From: CAYJHC01 sp964369465
GTDB lineage: Bacteria; Bacillota; Clostridia; Peptostreptococcales; Anaerovoracaceae
Assembly: GCA_964369465.1 (NCBI GenBank)
Contig: CAYJEX010000020.1
Location: 1 to 24,943 of the forward strand
DNA: 24,943 nucleotides
Direction: 5' to 3'
The translations under genes and the position numbers were made by a program. Position 1 is the first letter of the stretch. Each line of letters opens with the position of its first letter. The notes under the pieces were generated by a model. The model searched no databases. It was not told where the DNA came from and saw only the letters and a program-made list of their open reading frames with translations. Positions 8,105 through 15,210 of the stretch are shown here, one piece after another.

Positions 8105-8226
8105 CTTACTTGTCTTTTTTGCCTATTACTGCGTTGTTGCTTATAAGCCTTTGCTAATGTATGTCTATATACATGGCGCTTCAGGCTTCTTCGCACGCCT
8201 TGTTCTAGACAAAAAATCCTGCGTAA
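8105..8226. repeat. 122-bp intergenic repeat, type 2, copy D (groES leader)
   Basis: Same length (122) and same ends as type 1: the first 15 bases and the last 14 (AAAATCCTGCGTAA) match. The core between is unrelated in sequence. It has a central hairpin ATGTAT-(6 nt)-ATACAT at unit positions 53-70, the same place as the type 1 hairpin. It is followed by a 4-base spacer CTTT and then copy C, keeping the 126-bp period. In mRNA sense it ends GACAAGTAAG directly before AGGAGG of groES. Confidence 0.88.
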
Positions 8227-8230
8227 CTTT

Positions 8231-8352
8231 CTTACTTGTCTTTTTCTCGCAATGCTATGTCATATTCGTTCGTTCTTCGGTTTACGTACATCTAGGTACG
8301 CGCACCTCATAACTCACTCTATTCCTTGCCTTTCAAGAAAAATCCTGCGTAA
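8231..8352. repeat. 122-bp intergenic repeat, type 1, copy C (groES leader)
   Basis: Matches the metA-leader copies at 117 of 122 positions by hand count, in the same orientation relative to the gene, and is flanked on both sides by type 2 units. None of the five substitutions falls in the shared ends or the central CGTAC/GTACG stem. Confidence 0.9.
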
Positions 8353-8353
8353 C

Positions 8354-8452
8354 TTTACCTTCCTTTTTTGCCTATTACTGCGTTGTTGCTTATAAGCCTT
8401 TGCTAATGTATGTCTATATACATGGCGCTTCAGGCTTCTTCGCACGCCTTGT
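8354..8452. repeat. Truncated intergenic repeat, type 2, copy E
   Basis: Near-identical to copy D from the T-run through GCACGCCTTGT. It lacks the last 23 or so bases, so the conserved AATCCTGCGTAA end is missing, and its first bases are diverged. It stops 12 bases short of the CIRCE palindrome. It is the oldest-looking or damaged unit of the array. Confidence 0.8.
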
Positions 8453-8464
8453 AGCTTTTGTTTG

Positions 8465-8491
8465 TTAGCACTCTTTCTTTATGAGTGCTAA
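8465..8491 (-). promoter_or_regulatory. CIRCE operator (HrcA site)
   Basis: A perfect match to the CIRCE consensus, TTAGCACTC-N9-GAGTGCTAA, with one extra G/C pair outside on each side. In Firmicutes the heat-sensitive repressor HrcA binds this site to control groESL. It lies at the expected transcription start, immediately downstream of the -10, but almost 400 bases from the groES start codon because repeats intervene. Confidence 0.97.
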
Positions 8492-8495
8492 CTAT

Positions 8496-8523
8496 ATTTT
8501 ACTACTTTTATTTCTTATGTCAA
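8496..8523 (-). promoter_or_regulatory. groESL sigma-A promoter
   Basis: On the minus strand: consensus TTGACA (8518-8523), a 16-base spacer and TAAAAT (8496-8501). Start of transcription is expected near 8489, inside CIRCE. Confidence 0.85.
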
Positions 8524-8572
8524 TACTTTTATAGTAATTTTTAAATGAATATAATATGTTTCTATTTACAAC

Positions 8573-9511
8573 TTAAAAAATAGATATTTGATTTTCAACT
8601 ACACTAGAAGTATCTCTATTCGTAATAATCGCATTATGATTAACGTCTCCAATCAATACGGGGAGTCGTGGGTTATGCATTGCCATATTATCAAGTGCAT
8701 CGTTCTCATTAGTAAGTGCATAACAATAAGTACATCCATTTGAACAACAGTTGTATGTCCCTATATCAATACTTTCTATACACTCACATTCTTCCCTTTG
8801 GTTTTTATCTTTTTTAACATTAATAGATTTGCCAAGAATTTCTTCTACCAATTTTTTATCTATGCAAGCTCCATGCTTAATATTAAATTGTTCTAAGTCA
8901 ATCTTTTCTGCACAAGTGAAAATTTCTATGTTATTCGCTTGTGCAATTTTTGAAAATATTTCTGCGATTTTCAAAATGTTTTTCTTTGTCATATTGTAAG
9001 CAGGGTCTTTCCCCATCCTTGTTGACACGTTTTTATATCCATCAACGAAACTAATAACGCATCTTTCCGTATAGCCAGAGAGTTTATTTGACATTCGCTC
9101 AAAGCATTTTGCATGATACTCTATTGTATATTCATCCGAAAGTATAATAGGATCATAACGCCAAACCACTCTCTTTTTTCCTATGCGATTACTCAATTCA
9201 ATAAATATTTCAAGTAGTTCTCTTTTTGTTGGTAGATTTTTCTCGATATCTTTGCCATAAGGAGTAAGTGAAAATTGAAAGTAGTAAGGATATCCCATTT
9301 CTTCTATTTGCAACAGGTATTTGAAAAAAGACTTCGGGTTCTTTGTCCAAAAAACAATAATATCAACAGCTTCCCGTGTTAATACTGCTTTTGAGTAACG
9401 GTTATTATTATATGGGTTTTGTATCAAAACATACCCTTCTTTTAATCTATTGACAAACCATTCTCCATAATATGAGGGGATGTCTGTCCTTCTCGTTGCG
9501 CTAATAATCAT
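8573..9511 (-). CDS. DUF1848 family protein with C-terminal cysteine cluster
   Basis: Function unknown. 312 residues. The N-terminus MIISATRRTDIPSYYGEWFVNRL and the segment VDIIVFWTKNPKSF are DUF1848 hallmarks. The C-terminal part has Cys at 242, 244, 255, 256, 260 and 263 (ECEC, NCCSNGCTYCYA), resembling a metal or Fe-S site; the CxxxCxxC-like spacing and YCYA recall radical-SAM or photoproduct-lyase-type proteins, which is resemblance only. The ORF can start at a GTG (9517), but the ATG at 9511 is better placed behind AGAAGG. It is a single gene: the next upstream gene is 93 bases away. The stop is followed by the groESL promoter region of the same strand. Confidence 0.8.
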   Translation of the reverse strand: MIISATRRTDIPSYYGEWFVNRLKEGYVLIQNPYNNNRYSKAVLTREAVDIIVFWTKNPKSFFKYLLQIEEMGYPYYFQFSLTPYGKDIEKNLPTKRELLEIFIELSNRIGKKRVVWRYDPIILSDEYTIEYHAKCFERMSNKLSGYTERCVISFVDGYKNVSTRMGKDPAYNMTKKNILKIAEIFSKIAQANNIEIFTCAEKIDLEQFNIKHGACIDKKLVEEILGKSINVKKDKNQREECECIESIDIGTYNCCSNGCTYCYALTNENDALDNMAMHNPRLPVLIGDVNHNAIITNRDTSSVVENQISIF

Positions 9512-9604
9512 ATTCACCTTCTACAAGTGGCGGTACAAAATGCTAATTTTAGTTTGAATTTATAAAATATTTTTTATGAAGTTTCATTGCGACGAATCAT
9601 TCTA

Positions 9605-9955
9605 TTATTCAAAATATTCGTTTGAATCTTTTGGTGCCTCAACCCTATCTTTATCGGTATATTCTCTAACAACTGATACAACCGATATTTTAAACTTTTC
9701 AAAAAGTTTTGTTCTTCCCTCCAATTGGCTCATCCTATGTTCAGTTGTAGTTCTCCATTTCGTCATTGCTTCTTCACTTTCCCATACATTCATGGAAAGT
9801 AATTTGTTTTCGTCAGCGAGGCTTTGAAATCTCTCAGCACTAACAAATCCTTCGACGTCGACCAGCATTGGTTTTAGCATTGCTGCAAGCTCGAAATATC
9901 TAGCTTTACCTTCTTCTGTAAGCGTTACTTCAAAAAGAACAATATATTTACTCAT
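9605..9955 (-). CDS. ABM-fold (antibiotic biosynthesis monooxygenase-like) protein
   Basis: 116 residues starting MSKYIVLFEVTLTEEGKARYFELAAMLKPML. The pattern is a beta strand, a long helix, VEGFVSAERFQSL, LSMNVWESEEAMTKWRTTTEHRMSQLEG and a final strand, as in ferredoxin-like ABM dimers. Some family members are quinol or anthrone monooxygenases, others degrade haem; no haem-degradation triad can be assigned from sequence. The reading frame runs 20 codons further upstream, but the ATG at 9955 has AAGGAG seven bases before it. No operon partner with an informative role is present. Family call is likely, substrate unknown. Confidence 0.72.
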   Translation of the reverse strand: MSKYIVLFEVTLTEEGKARYFELAAMLKPMLVDVEGFVSAERFQSLADENKLLSMNVWESEEAMTKWRTTTEHRMSQLEGRTKLFEKFKISVVSVVREYTDKDRVEAPKDSNEYFE

Positions 9956-10270
9956 TAACGATCTCCTTATCTGACATGATATATTAAAAACTTTATGACT
10001 AAACCCTTGCCTCACCTTGTCGTAACAAGCTCAAGTTTAGCGAAAACAATTCAACTCGAATGGCTTTCATCTACATTTCAACAAACATTATATGGTTCAT
10101 AACTAGATATTTTGAATTTATGCGTCATCGAAAAGATCACTTGTTTGCTAGCAAATTTTAGATAAATATATATTAACATAACAATTGCCATAATATTTAA
10201 ATATAGTATAATTATATTGTATGAAAAATATTGTGGCTTTATACTTACTAAATGAGAGGTGGTTTATATA
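9956..10270. other. Gene-free stretch between divergent genes
   Basis: About 315 bases with no convincing gene. It holds the leader of the ABM gene on the minus side (no strong promoter identified) and the pilin promoter on the plus side. A perfect 12-bp palindrome TTTGCTAGCAAA (10144-10155) lies 29 bases upstream of the pilin -35 and could be an operator. I found no c-di-GMP riboswitch motif. Confidence 0.5.
10185..10212 (+). promoter_or_regulatory. Promoter of the pilin-like gene
   Basis: TTGCCA (10185-10190), a 16-base spacer and consensus TATAAT (10207-10212), 58 bases before the start codon. Confidence 0.65.
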
Positions 10271-10897
10271 ATGCAATTATACATTAATTCAGAAAAGAAA
10301 TCCAAACGTTTGAATAAAGGTTTTACACTAATTGAAGTTATTGTAATTATCGCAATACTTGCTATTTTGGCATCTGTGGTAATTCCTCAATACCTTAATT
10401 ATGTAGAAAGTGCGAACGAAACAGCAGATTTAGCCGTTGCAAGCAGCATTCTAGAAACAGCTACACTTGCTATGATTACGCCAGGAATTGATCTCCCACC
10501 TAATCACTATGTCGAGGTTTTATGGACAGCAGGTGCAGACTCTCAAGCAAAAAATTACGAAGGAATACTACTCGTTCGACAACCTATGCGTAGTTCAGCT
10601 TTTACAAAAAATAGCGACCTGAAAAAATTAACTAATGATGCTATGATCAAAGAATATGCCGAATACCTGATTGGTTTATTTGGCAAAGAAGCAGTTCCAG
10701 CTAGAACTTTTTATTCATCACTTACTACAGGTTATGCAGCATATTTAGCCCTTCCAAAATCTCAGCTTGCAAATGAAGCAGCACTAGCTTTTCATATTAA
10801 CACCTCAACTGGCGAGATTGTTTTAGCGACATGGGCAGGAAATGGAGATGTTAACAAGTGGGTAGATATTGGCTTACCTATAGACAAAAGTGAGTAA
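10271..10897 (+). CDS. Type IV pilin-like protein (class III signal peptide)
   Basis: Likely a pilin or pseudopilin, processed by prepilin peptidase and built into a membrane-anchored filament. With the ATG at 10271 the positively charged leader is 17 residues, ending KSKRLNKG, with cleavage before FTLIEVIVIIAILAILASVV. Glu is at mature position 5 as required. About 190 residues follow cleavage, with a globular domain rich in Ala/Thr and no cysteine pair. The ORF can begin at a GTG at 10259, but AGAGGTGG eight bases before the ATG decides for 10271. No pilus ATPase, platform protein or peptidase gene is nearby, so it depends on machinery encoded elsewhere. Its assembly system (competence, twitching, secretion) cannot be told. 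Confidence 0.85.
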   Translation: MQLYINSEKKSKRLNKGFTLIEVIVIIAILAILASVVIPQYLNYVESANETADLAVASSILETATLAMITPGIDLPPNHYVEVLWTAGADSQAKNYEGILLVRQPMRSSAFTKNSDLKKLTNDAMIKEYAEYLIGLFGKEAVPARTFYSSLTTGYAAYLALPKSQLANEAALAFHINTSTGEIVLATWAGNGDVNKWVDIGLPIDKSE

Positions 10898-10899
10898 AA

Positions 10900-10943
10900 A
10901 ATCTTAACTATAAATAGTTCTACTGTTGTTAGATTGATTTTTT
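10900..10943 (+). terminator. Weak intrinsic terminator after pilin gene
   Basis: AATCT (10900-10904) can pair with AGATT (10931-10935), with an inner AACTA/TAGTT hairpin, followed by six T (10938-10943). The stem is interrupted, so this is a modest call. Confidence 0.4.
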
Positions 10944-11032
10944 CTATATAGTTTTGATTTCATTCTATATAATCTTTTCAAATTTCAATTTTAGGCAAAA
11001 TAATATTTTCTGAAAAATATCATAAGTTTCTA

Positions 11033-11061
11033 TTGACAACACCAAGTCACTTTATTATAAT
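11033..11061 (+). promoter_or_regulatory. Consensus sigma-A promoter of arsR-permease operon
   Basis: Perfect TTGACA (11033-11038), a 17-base spacer and perfect TATAAT (11056-11061). Such a strong promoter fits a repressor-controlled operon. Confidence 0.85.
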
Positions 11062-11063
11062 AC

Positions 11064-11087
11064 AACTATAATATTAGTTTTATGGTT
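11064..11087 (+). promoter_or_regulatory. Candidate ArsR operator
   Basis: AACTATAA (11064-11071) and TTATGGTT (11080-11087) are inverted arms matching at 7 of 8 positions with an 8-base spacer. They lie over the expected transcription start just after the -10. Position fits autorepression by the adjacent ArsR protein; the site is inferred. Confidence 0.45.
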
Positions 11088-11112
11088 ATATTTACTACGA
11101 AAGGTCAACAAA

Positions 11113-11385
11113 ATGGTTTTGGAAAAAGATAATATACACTTAGTATTTAAGGGGCTTTCAGACGTGCAAAGAATCAAAATTCTAGAAATACTTCTTTTAG
11201 GTGAAGAATGCAACTGCAATCTAAGTGAAAAAATGAATATGCCACTTTCCACATTGGCTCACCATTTAAAAGTGCTATCAAACGCAAATCTAGTTATACC
11301 TCGAAAAGATGGCAAATGGATGTACTACGAAATCAATCACGAACAATTTGGTAAAGCAAAAGAAATTTTAGATAAATTTAATTAA
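11113..11385 (+). CDS. ArsR/SmtB-family metalloregulatory repressor
   Basis: 90-residue winged-helix protein expected to repress its own operon until metal or metalloid binds. A possible ligand pair, Cys33 and Cys35 (EECNCNLSE), falls where ArsR proteins carry ELCVC at the start of the DNA-binding helix region. The recognition helix MPLSTLAHHLKVLSNANLV and the wing PRKDGKWMYYEI are clear. GAAAGG lies eight bases before the ATG. It is followed by a permease gene 77 bases downstream and preceded by a consensus promoter. A third arsenic-binding Cys typical of some ArsR proteins is not present, so the inducer (As, Sb, Cd or organoarsenical) is open. Confidence 0.9.
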   Translation: MVLEKDNIHLVFKGLSDVQRIKILEILLLGEECNCNLSEKMNMPLSTLAHHLKVLSNANLVIPRKDGKWMYYEINHEQFGKAKEILDKFN

Positions 11386-11412
11386 GCACACCTAAACGTG
11401 TGCTTAATTAAA
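11377..11412 (+). repeat. Perfect 15-bp hairpin at arsR stop codon
   Basis: TTTAATTAAGCACAC (11377-11391) and its exact inverse complement (11398-11412) flank a 6-base loop and include the arsR stop codon. No T-run follows on the plus strand, so it is unlikely to be a full terminator. It may act as an mRNA-processing or partial attenuation site between arsR and the permease. Confidence 0.6.
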
Positions 11413-11462
11413 CAAAAACAATTCGTCAAAATTAGTTTTATAGTTTTAAGGAGACAACTACT

Positions 11463-12665
11463 ATGCAACAACAAGTTATAGATTTTTTCACAAAAATTCT
11501 TTCTTACTTAGGCATCACTGAACCTATGATAAGCAGTGTTCTTGGAACATTTACATTTTTATTTATTGAGTTAATGCTCTTGTTTATATTGATAAGCTTT
11601 TTTGTAGGTTTATTACAAAGCTACATTTCGAGAGAGAAAATACAAAGGGCACTTACAACGAAATACAGATTTTTGAACAGCATACTTGGAGCCGTTTTAG
11701 GTTCTATCACACCTTTCTGTTCTTGCTCAACAATTCCTCTTCTAGTAGGACTAAGGAAAAGCCGTGCGCCTTTTGCAGGAATGGTATCATTTTTGTTAAC
11801 ATCACCTATATTAAACCCTATGATAATCATTATCTTTTTTGGGTTCTTTGGTTTCGTTCCAACGTTACTGTATGCAGGAATAGCACTTGTCTTTGCAATT
11901 GTAGCAGGATATATTTTAGACAGGTTGGGGTTCGAGAGATACTTCAAAGACAATAAAGTTGCAAATTTTGATGAAAGTGCAAGCTGTTGCGATACTCCAT
12001 CTATCACTACAGAACCTTGTGATTGTGATACATCAAACGATTCTTATTGTGAAACAACTTCTACTACATCAAATTCTTGTGGATGCACACCCTCTAATAG
12101 TTCTACTTTTGTAAATCCATCTCATTCTAAAGATACATGTGATTGTACAGTTTCATCTCATGATTGCAATATCCCTTCAAAAGAAGAAAATAACTGCTGC
12201 GATTCTACGGATATTTCGTTCAAAGGGCAAAAAGGAACCTTGTTACAAAGACATAGAAAAGTTTGGAAATTTTCATTTTGCGATGCGTGGGAGCAATTCA
12301 AAAAAATTCTACTCTACCTCTTAATTGGAGCTGGCATAGGTTCTTTTATTTATGGATTTGTTCCTGAAGAATTCTTGATGCAAGTAGCTGGCAAGGACAA
12401 CCCATTCGCTGTACCACTTGCAGCAATTTTAGGCGTACCAATGTATATAAGAACCGAAGCAGTTTTACCGCTAGCTAATCTGCTAATTGGTCAAGGAGTA
12501 GGCCTTGGAACAATGGTTGCATTAATAATTGGAGGTGCTGGGGCAAGTATTCCTGAAGTATCACTACTTAGCACTTTATTTAAGAAACAATTCATCATCA
12601 CATTTTTGCTTTGTATTTTTACAGTCGCTGTAATATCAGGATACGCTTTCAACATTCTACTATAG
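11463..12665 (+). CDS. ArsP_1-family (COG0701) permease with cysteine-rich loop
   Basis: Inner-membrane permease, probably exporting arsenicals or another thiol-reactive substrate. 400 residues. The first hydrophobic half (about 25-155) holds the family motif ITPFCSCSTIPLL with Cys86 and Cys88, and SPILNP at 114-119. The second half (about 280-400) holds GVPMYIRTEAVLPLANLL and the GGAGASIPEV repeat of the pattern. Between them (about 160-270) is a hydrophilic loop with 12 Cys between residues 175 and 246, as CC or CxC pairs in a Ser/Thr-rich background. AAGGAG lies nine bases before the ATG. It forms an operon with the ArsR gene and ends at a strong terminator. Family is secure; export of organoarsenicals, known for ArsP, is inference. 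Confidence 0.85.
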   Translation: MQQQVIDFFTKILSYLGITEPMISSVLGTFTFLFIELMLLFILISFFVGLLQSYISREKIQRALTTKYRFLNSILGAVLGSITPFCSCSTIPLLVGLRKSRAPFAGMVSFLLTSPILNPMIIIIFFGFFGFVPTLLYAGIALVFAIVAGYILDRLGFERYFKDNKVANFDESASCCDTPSITTEPCDCDTSNDSYCETTSTTSNSCGCTPSNSSTFVNPSHSKDTCDCTVSSHDCNIPSKEENNCCDSTDISFKGQKGTLLQRHRKVWKFSFCDAWEQFKKILLYLLIGAGIGSFIYGFVPEEFLMQVAGKDNPFAVPLAAILGVPMYIRTEAVLPLANLLIGQGVGLGTMVALIIGGAGASIPEVSLLSTLFKKQFIITFLLCIFTVAVISGYAFNILL

Positions 12666-12701
12666 ACTTAATTCATTTAGCACAAGTCCAAATTTAAATA
12701 T

Positions 12702-12732
12702 AAAAAGGTTCGCTTCACTGGCGAACCTTTTT
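12702..12732 (+). terminator. Bidirectional intrinsic terminator
   Basis: AAAAAGGTTCGC (12702-12713) and GCGAACCTTTTT (12721-12732) form a perfect 12-bp stem with a 7-nt loop and T-runs in both directions. It serves the permease operon and the convergent GGDEF/EAL gene. Confidence 0.92.
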
Positions 12733-12791
12733 GTGTTTTATGAATTAAAATCATTTTTCCGCAGATATCATTTGATTAAGATTGTAATAAA

Positions 12792-15032
12792 TTAGTTTTC
12801 AGATTTCCTACATAAGTAGTCTTTGTACTTTTCTTCAAATTCCGATACTGGTATAGGCTTTGAGTTGTAATTTCCTTGGACAGCATCACAGTCTAATTTT
12901 TTAAGTAGATTAATTTGTTCTTGTTTTTCAATCCCCTCAGCAACAACATCCATACTAAGATCGTGCGCCAGTTTTATAAAACCTCCCACAACATACTCTA
13001 CGCGTTCAGCTTCTTCTTCCTCATCAAAAAAGCTTTTATCCAACTTCAAAGTATCTGCTCTTAAATTTATTATTAGTCCAAGTGATGAGTATCCAGAACC
13101 AAAATCATCAATTGATATTTTAAATCCAGCTTCTCCTAAATCATAGAATAACTTTGTAATAAGAGTTTTGTCCTCCATAGTTGTAGATTCCGTAAGTTCT
13201 ATCTCTAAATACTCATGTGGAACATTTAAGTTGTTCGCTATTTCAACATAGTCATTAACTAAGTTACTTTTGTATAAATTTTGCCTCGAACAGTTTACCG
13301 AAACAGGAAGTGGCGTTTTCCCCTCGTCAATCCATCTTCTAATAGTTTGACACACTTGCGAAAACACATACATATCAAGTTCCAAAACAAAACCATTTTT
13401 TTCAAACAATGGTATGAAATCATTAGGGCACATTATATTTCCGTTTGGTTCTATCCAACGCACAAGTGCTTCAGTTCCTACAATGGTATCATCTTTTAAA
13501 CTTATTTTAGGCTGTAGAAAAATTTCGAACTCGTTGTTTTTTAGTGCCGAAATCATTTTGCTTGTGATCTCAGCTTCTTTATACAGTTTTTCGGTATATG
13601 TTTCATTATAATCGTAAATAATAAGTCCTTTTTTTCCTTTAGATATTTTATGCGCCAAATTAAGTCTGTTTATTATTTCATCAACATCTGTATAACCTAC
13701 TGGAATGTGGTATCTACCATATTTGAATGAAATATGATAATCCCCTAGTTCTGGTATGAATTTGTTGTAATAAGATTCGTAAATTGCCGTCCTTTTTTCC
13801 ATGTCATCTAAAAAGCCATTTCCTGAAAAAAGTACAAACTCATCTACACCTGTTCTTGCAATTTGTAACGTCGGTTCTTGCACCGTATCTCTGATCGGTT
13901 TAAATGACTGCAAAACTCTATTACCAATTTCGAACCCGAATAACTCATTTATCGCTTTGAAATTTTCAATATCAATTTTTACAACTGAGTATTTTTCATC
14001 TTTATTTTTGTTTAATACTTCAGTCATGTTTTTTTTCAATTTAGCTAAATTAGGGAGATTTGTGAGCGGATCATAATACGCTGTCTTTTCAAGCGAGCGC
14101 ATTGCCATAAATCTGTTTAACCAAAGATAAATTAAGAATATAATCGTCACAAATAGAATAGCAAAGCCTATTGTAGTTATTTGCATTAATGAAGTCGCTA
14201 AATCAATATTAACTGCGCTTTCTTCAATGGCAACAACTAAAAACCATTCTGTCATTTCAATTGGAGTATATGTTAGTATTTTTTGTACTGTTCCATCTCC
14301 ATAATCTGTCTCATACGAAAAACTCCCCGCTTTGCCTTCTTTTCCATTTTGGGTTCCTTTCGCAACATTTTCCAAACCCAAAACTTCCAAATCATTTTGT
14401 GGCACAGCTGCAAACTCCTTACGTTCATCATTGGAAGAAAAGAGAATATTCATATTATAATCAACAAAAAATACCCATCCACTTTTTACAGTATCGTCCA
14501 TTACTTCGCATAATTCGTCAATAGGAACCTCGCTTAGCAAAACTCCTGTAATATCATTGCCTACCATTATAGGCACCGCTATGTTATATACGACCTCTCC
14601 CGTAACAGATGAAACATAAGGTTCTGTTACAACAAATTCATTATTCATAGCCAAAATAAATGAAGCATTGTCTGAAAAATCATATTCTTCATTATTTGAG
14701 GAAATCGCATTGCCGTTTGTATCGACATAAAATAACGCGTCGAATTCTTCTACTTGCGATTGAGAAGAGAGAAATGACACAGCATTTCCATAGTTGATCT
14801 CATAATCAGACGCGTATTCAGAAAGCAAATTCAAGTCATTTTCGCTTTCTTCTATATTACGTCCAATTTCCAGACCCGTTTCCTTATTTATACTTTCCAC
14901 CTTCATCCGTGTTATTTTCAAGATTTCATCGTCAACGGTAGTAATATAATAAAAAATAAGCGAAGAAACAATCACAGAAAAGAATGTGATTATTATAATA
15001 GGTAAGTTGCTAAAGTATGTTCTTTTAGACAA
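12792..15032 (-). CDS. Membrane sensor with degenerate GGDEF and intact EAL domain
   Basis: Probable cyclic-di-GMP phosphodiesterase controlled by an external signal. 746 residues: membrane segment (about 9-30), extracytoplasmic dCache-like domain (35-280, including YVDTNGNAI and ITGVLLSEVP), second membrane segment (285-305), GGDEF domain (315-475), EAL domain (490-735). The active-site motif is GVDEF (395-399) and no RxxD inhibitory site is seen just before it, so cyclase activity is doubtful. The EAL side is complete: EALVRW (521), SVN (578-580), ELTES, DDFGSGYSSLG, KLDKSF, VAEGIE and QG. The start is a TTG at 15032 behind AGGAAGG; the frame is open up to the sequence gap, so a start inside the gap is possible. 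It ends convergently with the permease operon. Confidence 0.88.
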   Translation of the reverse strand: MSKRTYFSNLPIIIITFFSVIVSSLIFYYITTVDDEILKITRMKVESINKETGLEIGRNIEESENDLNLLSEYASDYEINYGNAVSFLSSQSQVEEFDALFYVDTNGNAISSNNEEYDFSDNASFILAMNNEFVVTEPYVSSVTGEVVYNIAVPIMVGNDITGVLLSEVPIDELCEVMDDTVKSGWVFFVDYNMNILFSSNDERKEFAAVPQNDLEVLGLENVAKGTQNGKEGKAGSFSYETDYGDGTVQKILTYTPIEMTEWFLVVAIEESAVNIDLATSLMQITTIGFAILFVTIIFLIYLWLNRFMAMRSLEKTAYYDPLTNLPNLAKLKKNMTEVLNKNKDEKYSVVKIDIENFKAINELFGFEIGNRVLQSFKPIRDTVQEPTLQIARTGVDEFVLFSGNGFLDDMEKRTAIYESYYNKFIPELGDYHISFKYGRYHIPVGYTDVDEIINRLNLAHKISKGKKGLIIYDYNETYTEKLYKEAEITSKMISALKNNEFEIFLQPKISLKDDTIVGTEALVRWIEPNGNIMCPNDFIPLFEKNGFVLELDMYVFSQVCQTIRRWIDEGKTPLPVSVNCSRQNLYKSNLVNDYVEIANNLNVPHEYLEIELTESTTMEDKTLITKLFYDLGEAGFKISIDDFGSGYSSLGLIINLRADTLKLDKSFFDEEEEAERVEYVVGGFIKLAHDLSMDVVAEGIEKQEQINLLKKLDCDAVQGNYNSKPIPVSEFEEKYKDYLCRKSEN

Positions 15033-15050
15033 AGGCGAACCCTTCCTTTC

Positions 15051-15150
15051 NNNNNNNNNNNNNNNNNNNNNNNNNNNNNNNNNNNNNNNNNNNNNNNNNN
15101 NNNNNNNNNNNNNNNNNNNNNNNNNNNNNNNNNNNNNNNNNNNNNNNNNN
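15051..15150. other. Assembly gap (100 N)
   Basis: Exactly 100 undetermined bases, the conventional filler for a scaffold join of unknown length. The promoter of the GGDEF/EAL gene and possibly other genes are missing here. Confidence 0.98.
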
Positions 15151-15155
15151 TTATA

Positions 15156-15179
15156 TAAACTTAATTAGTTTAATATACT
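15156..15179 (+). promoter_or_regulatory. Candidate marR promoter -10 and operator
   Basis: TAAACT-TAATT-AGTTTA (15156-15172) is a 6-bp-arm inverted repeat of the 17-bp size MarR dimers usually bind. It sits immediately upstream of TATACT (15174-15179), a plausible -10, 31 bases before the marR start codon. The -35 would fall at the gap edge. This fits autorepression but is inferred. Confidence 0.5.
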
Positions 15180-15210
15180 TATATTGTTTTCGATTAAAAG
15201 GAGAATTAAT

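Noticed and set aside
8092..8196. N-terminal extension of GroES by 35 residues
   Set aside because: The extension translates repeat copy D. GroES homology begins at the ATG at 8091, which has an AGGAGG site.
10016..10270. c-di-GMP riboswitch upstream of the pilin gene
   Set aside because: Such riboswitches often precede pilin genes, but none of the conserved aptamer segments is recognisable.
14986..15168. Open frame across the N gap
   Set aside because: Its middle is undetermined sequence and the rest is antisense to the GGDEF/EAL gene.
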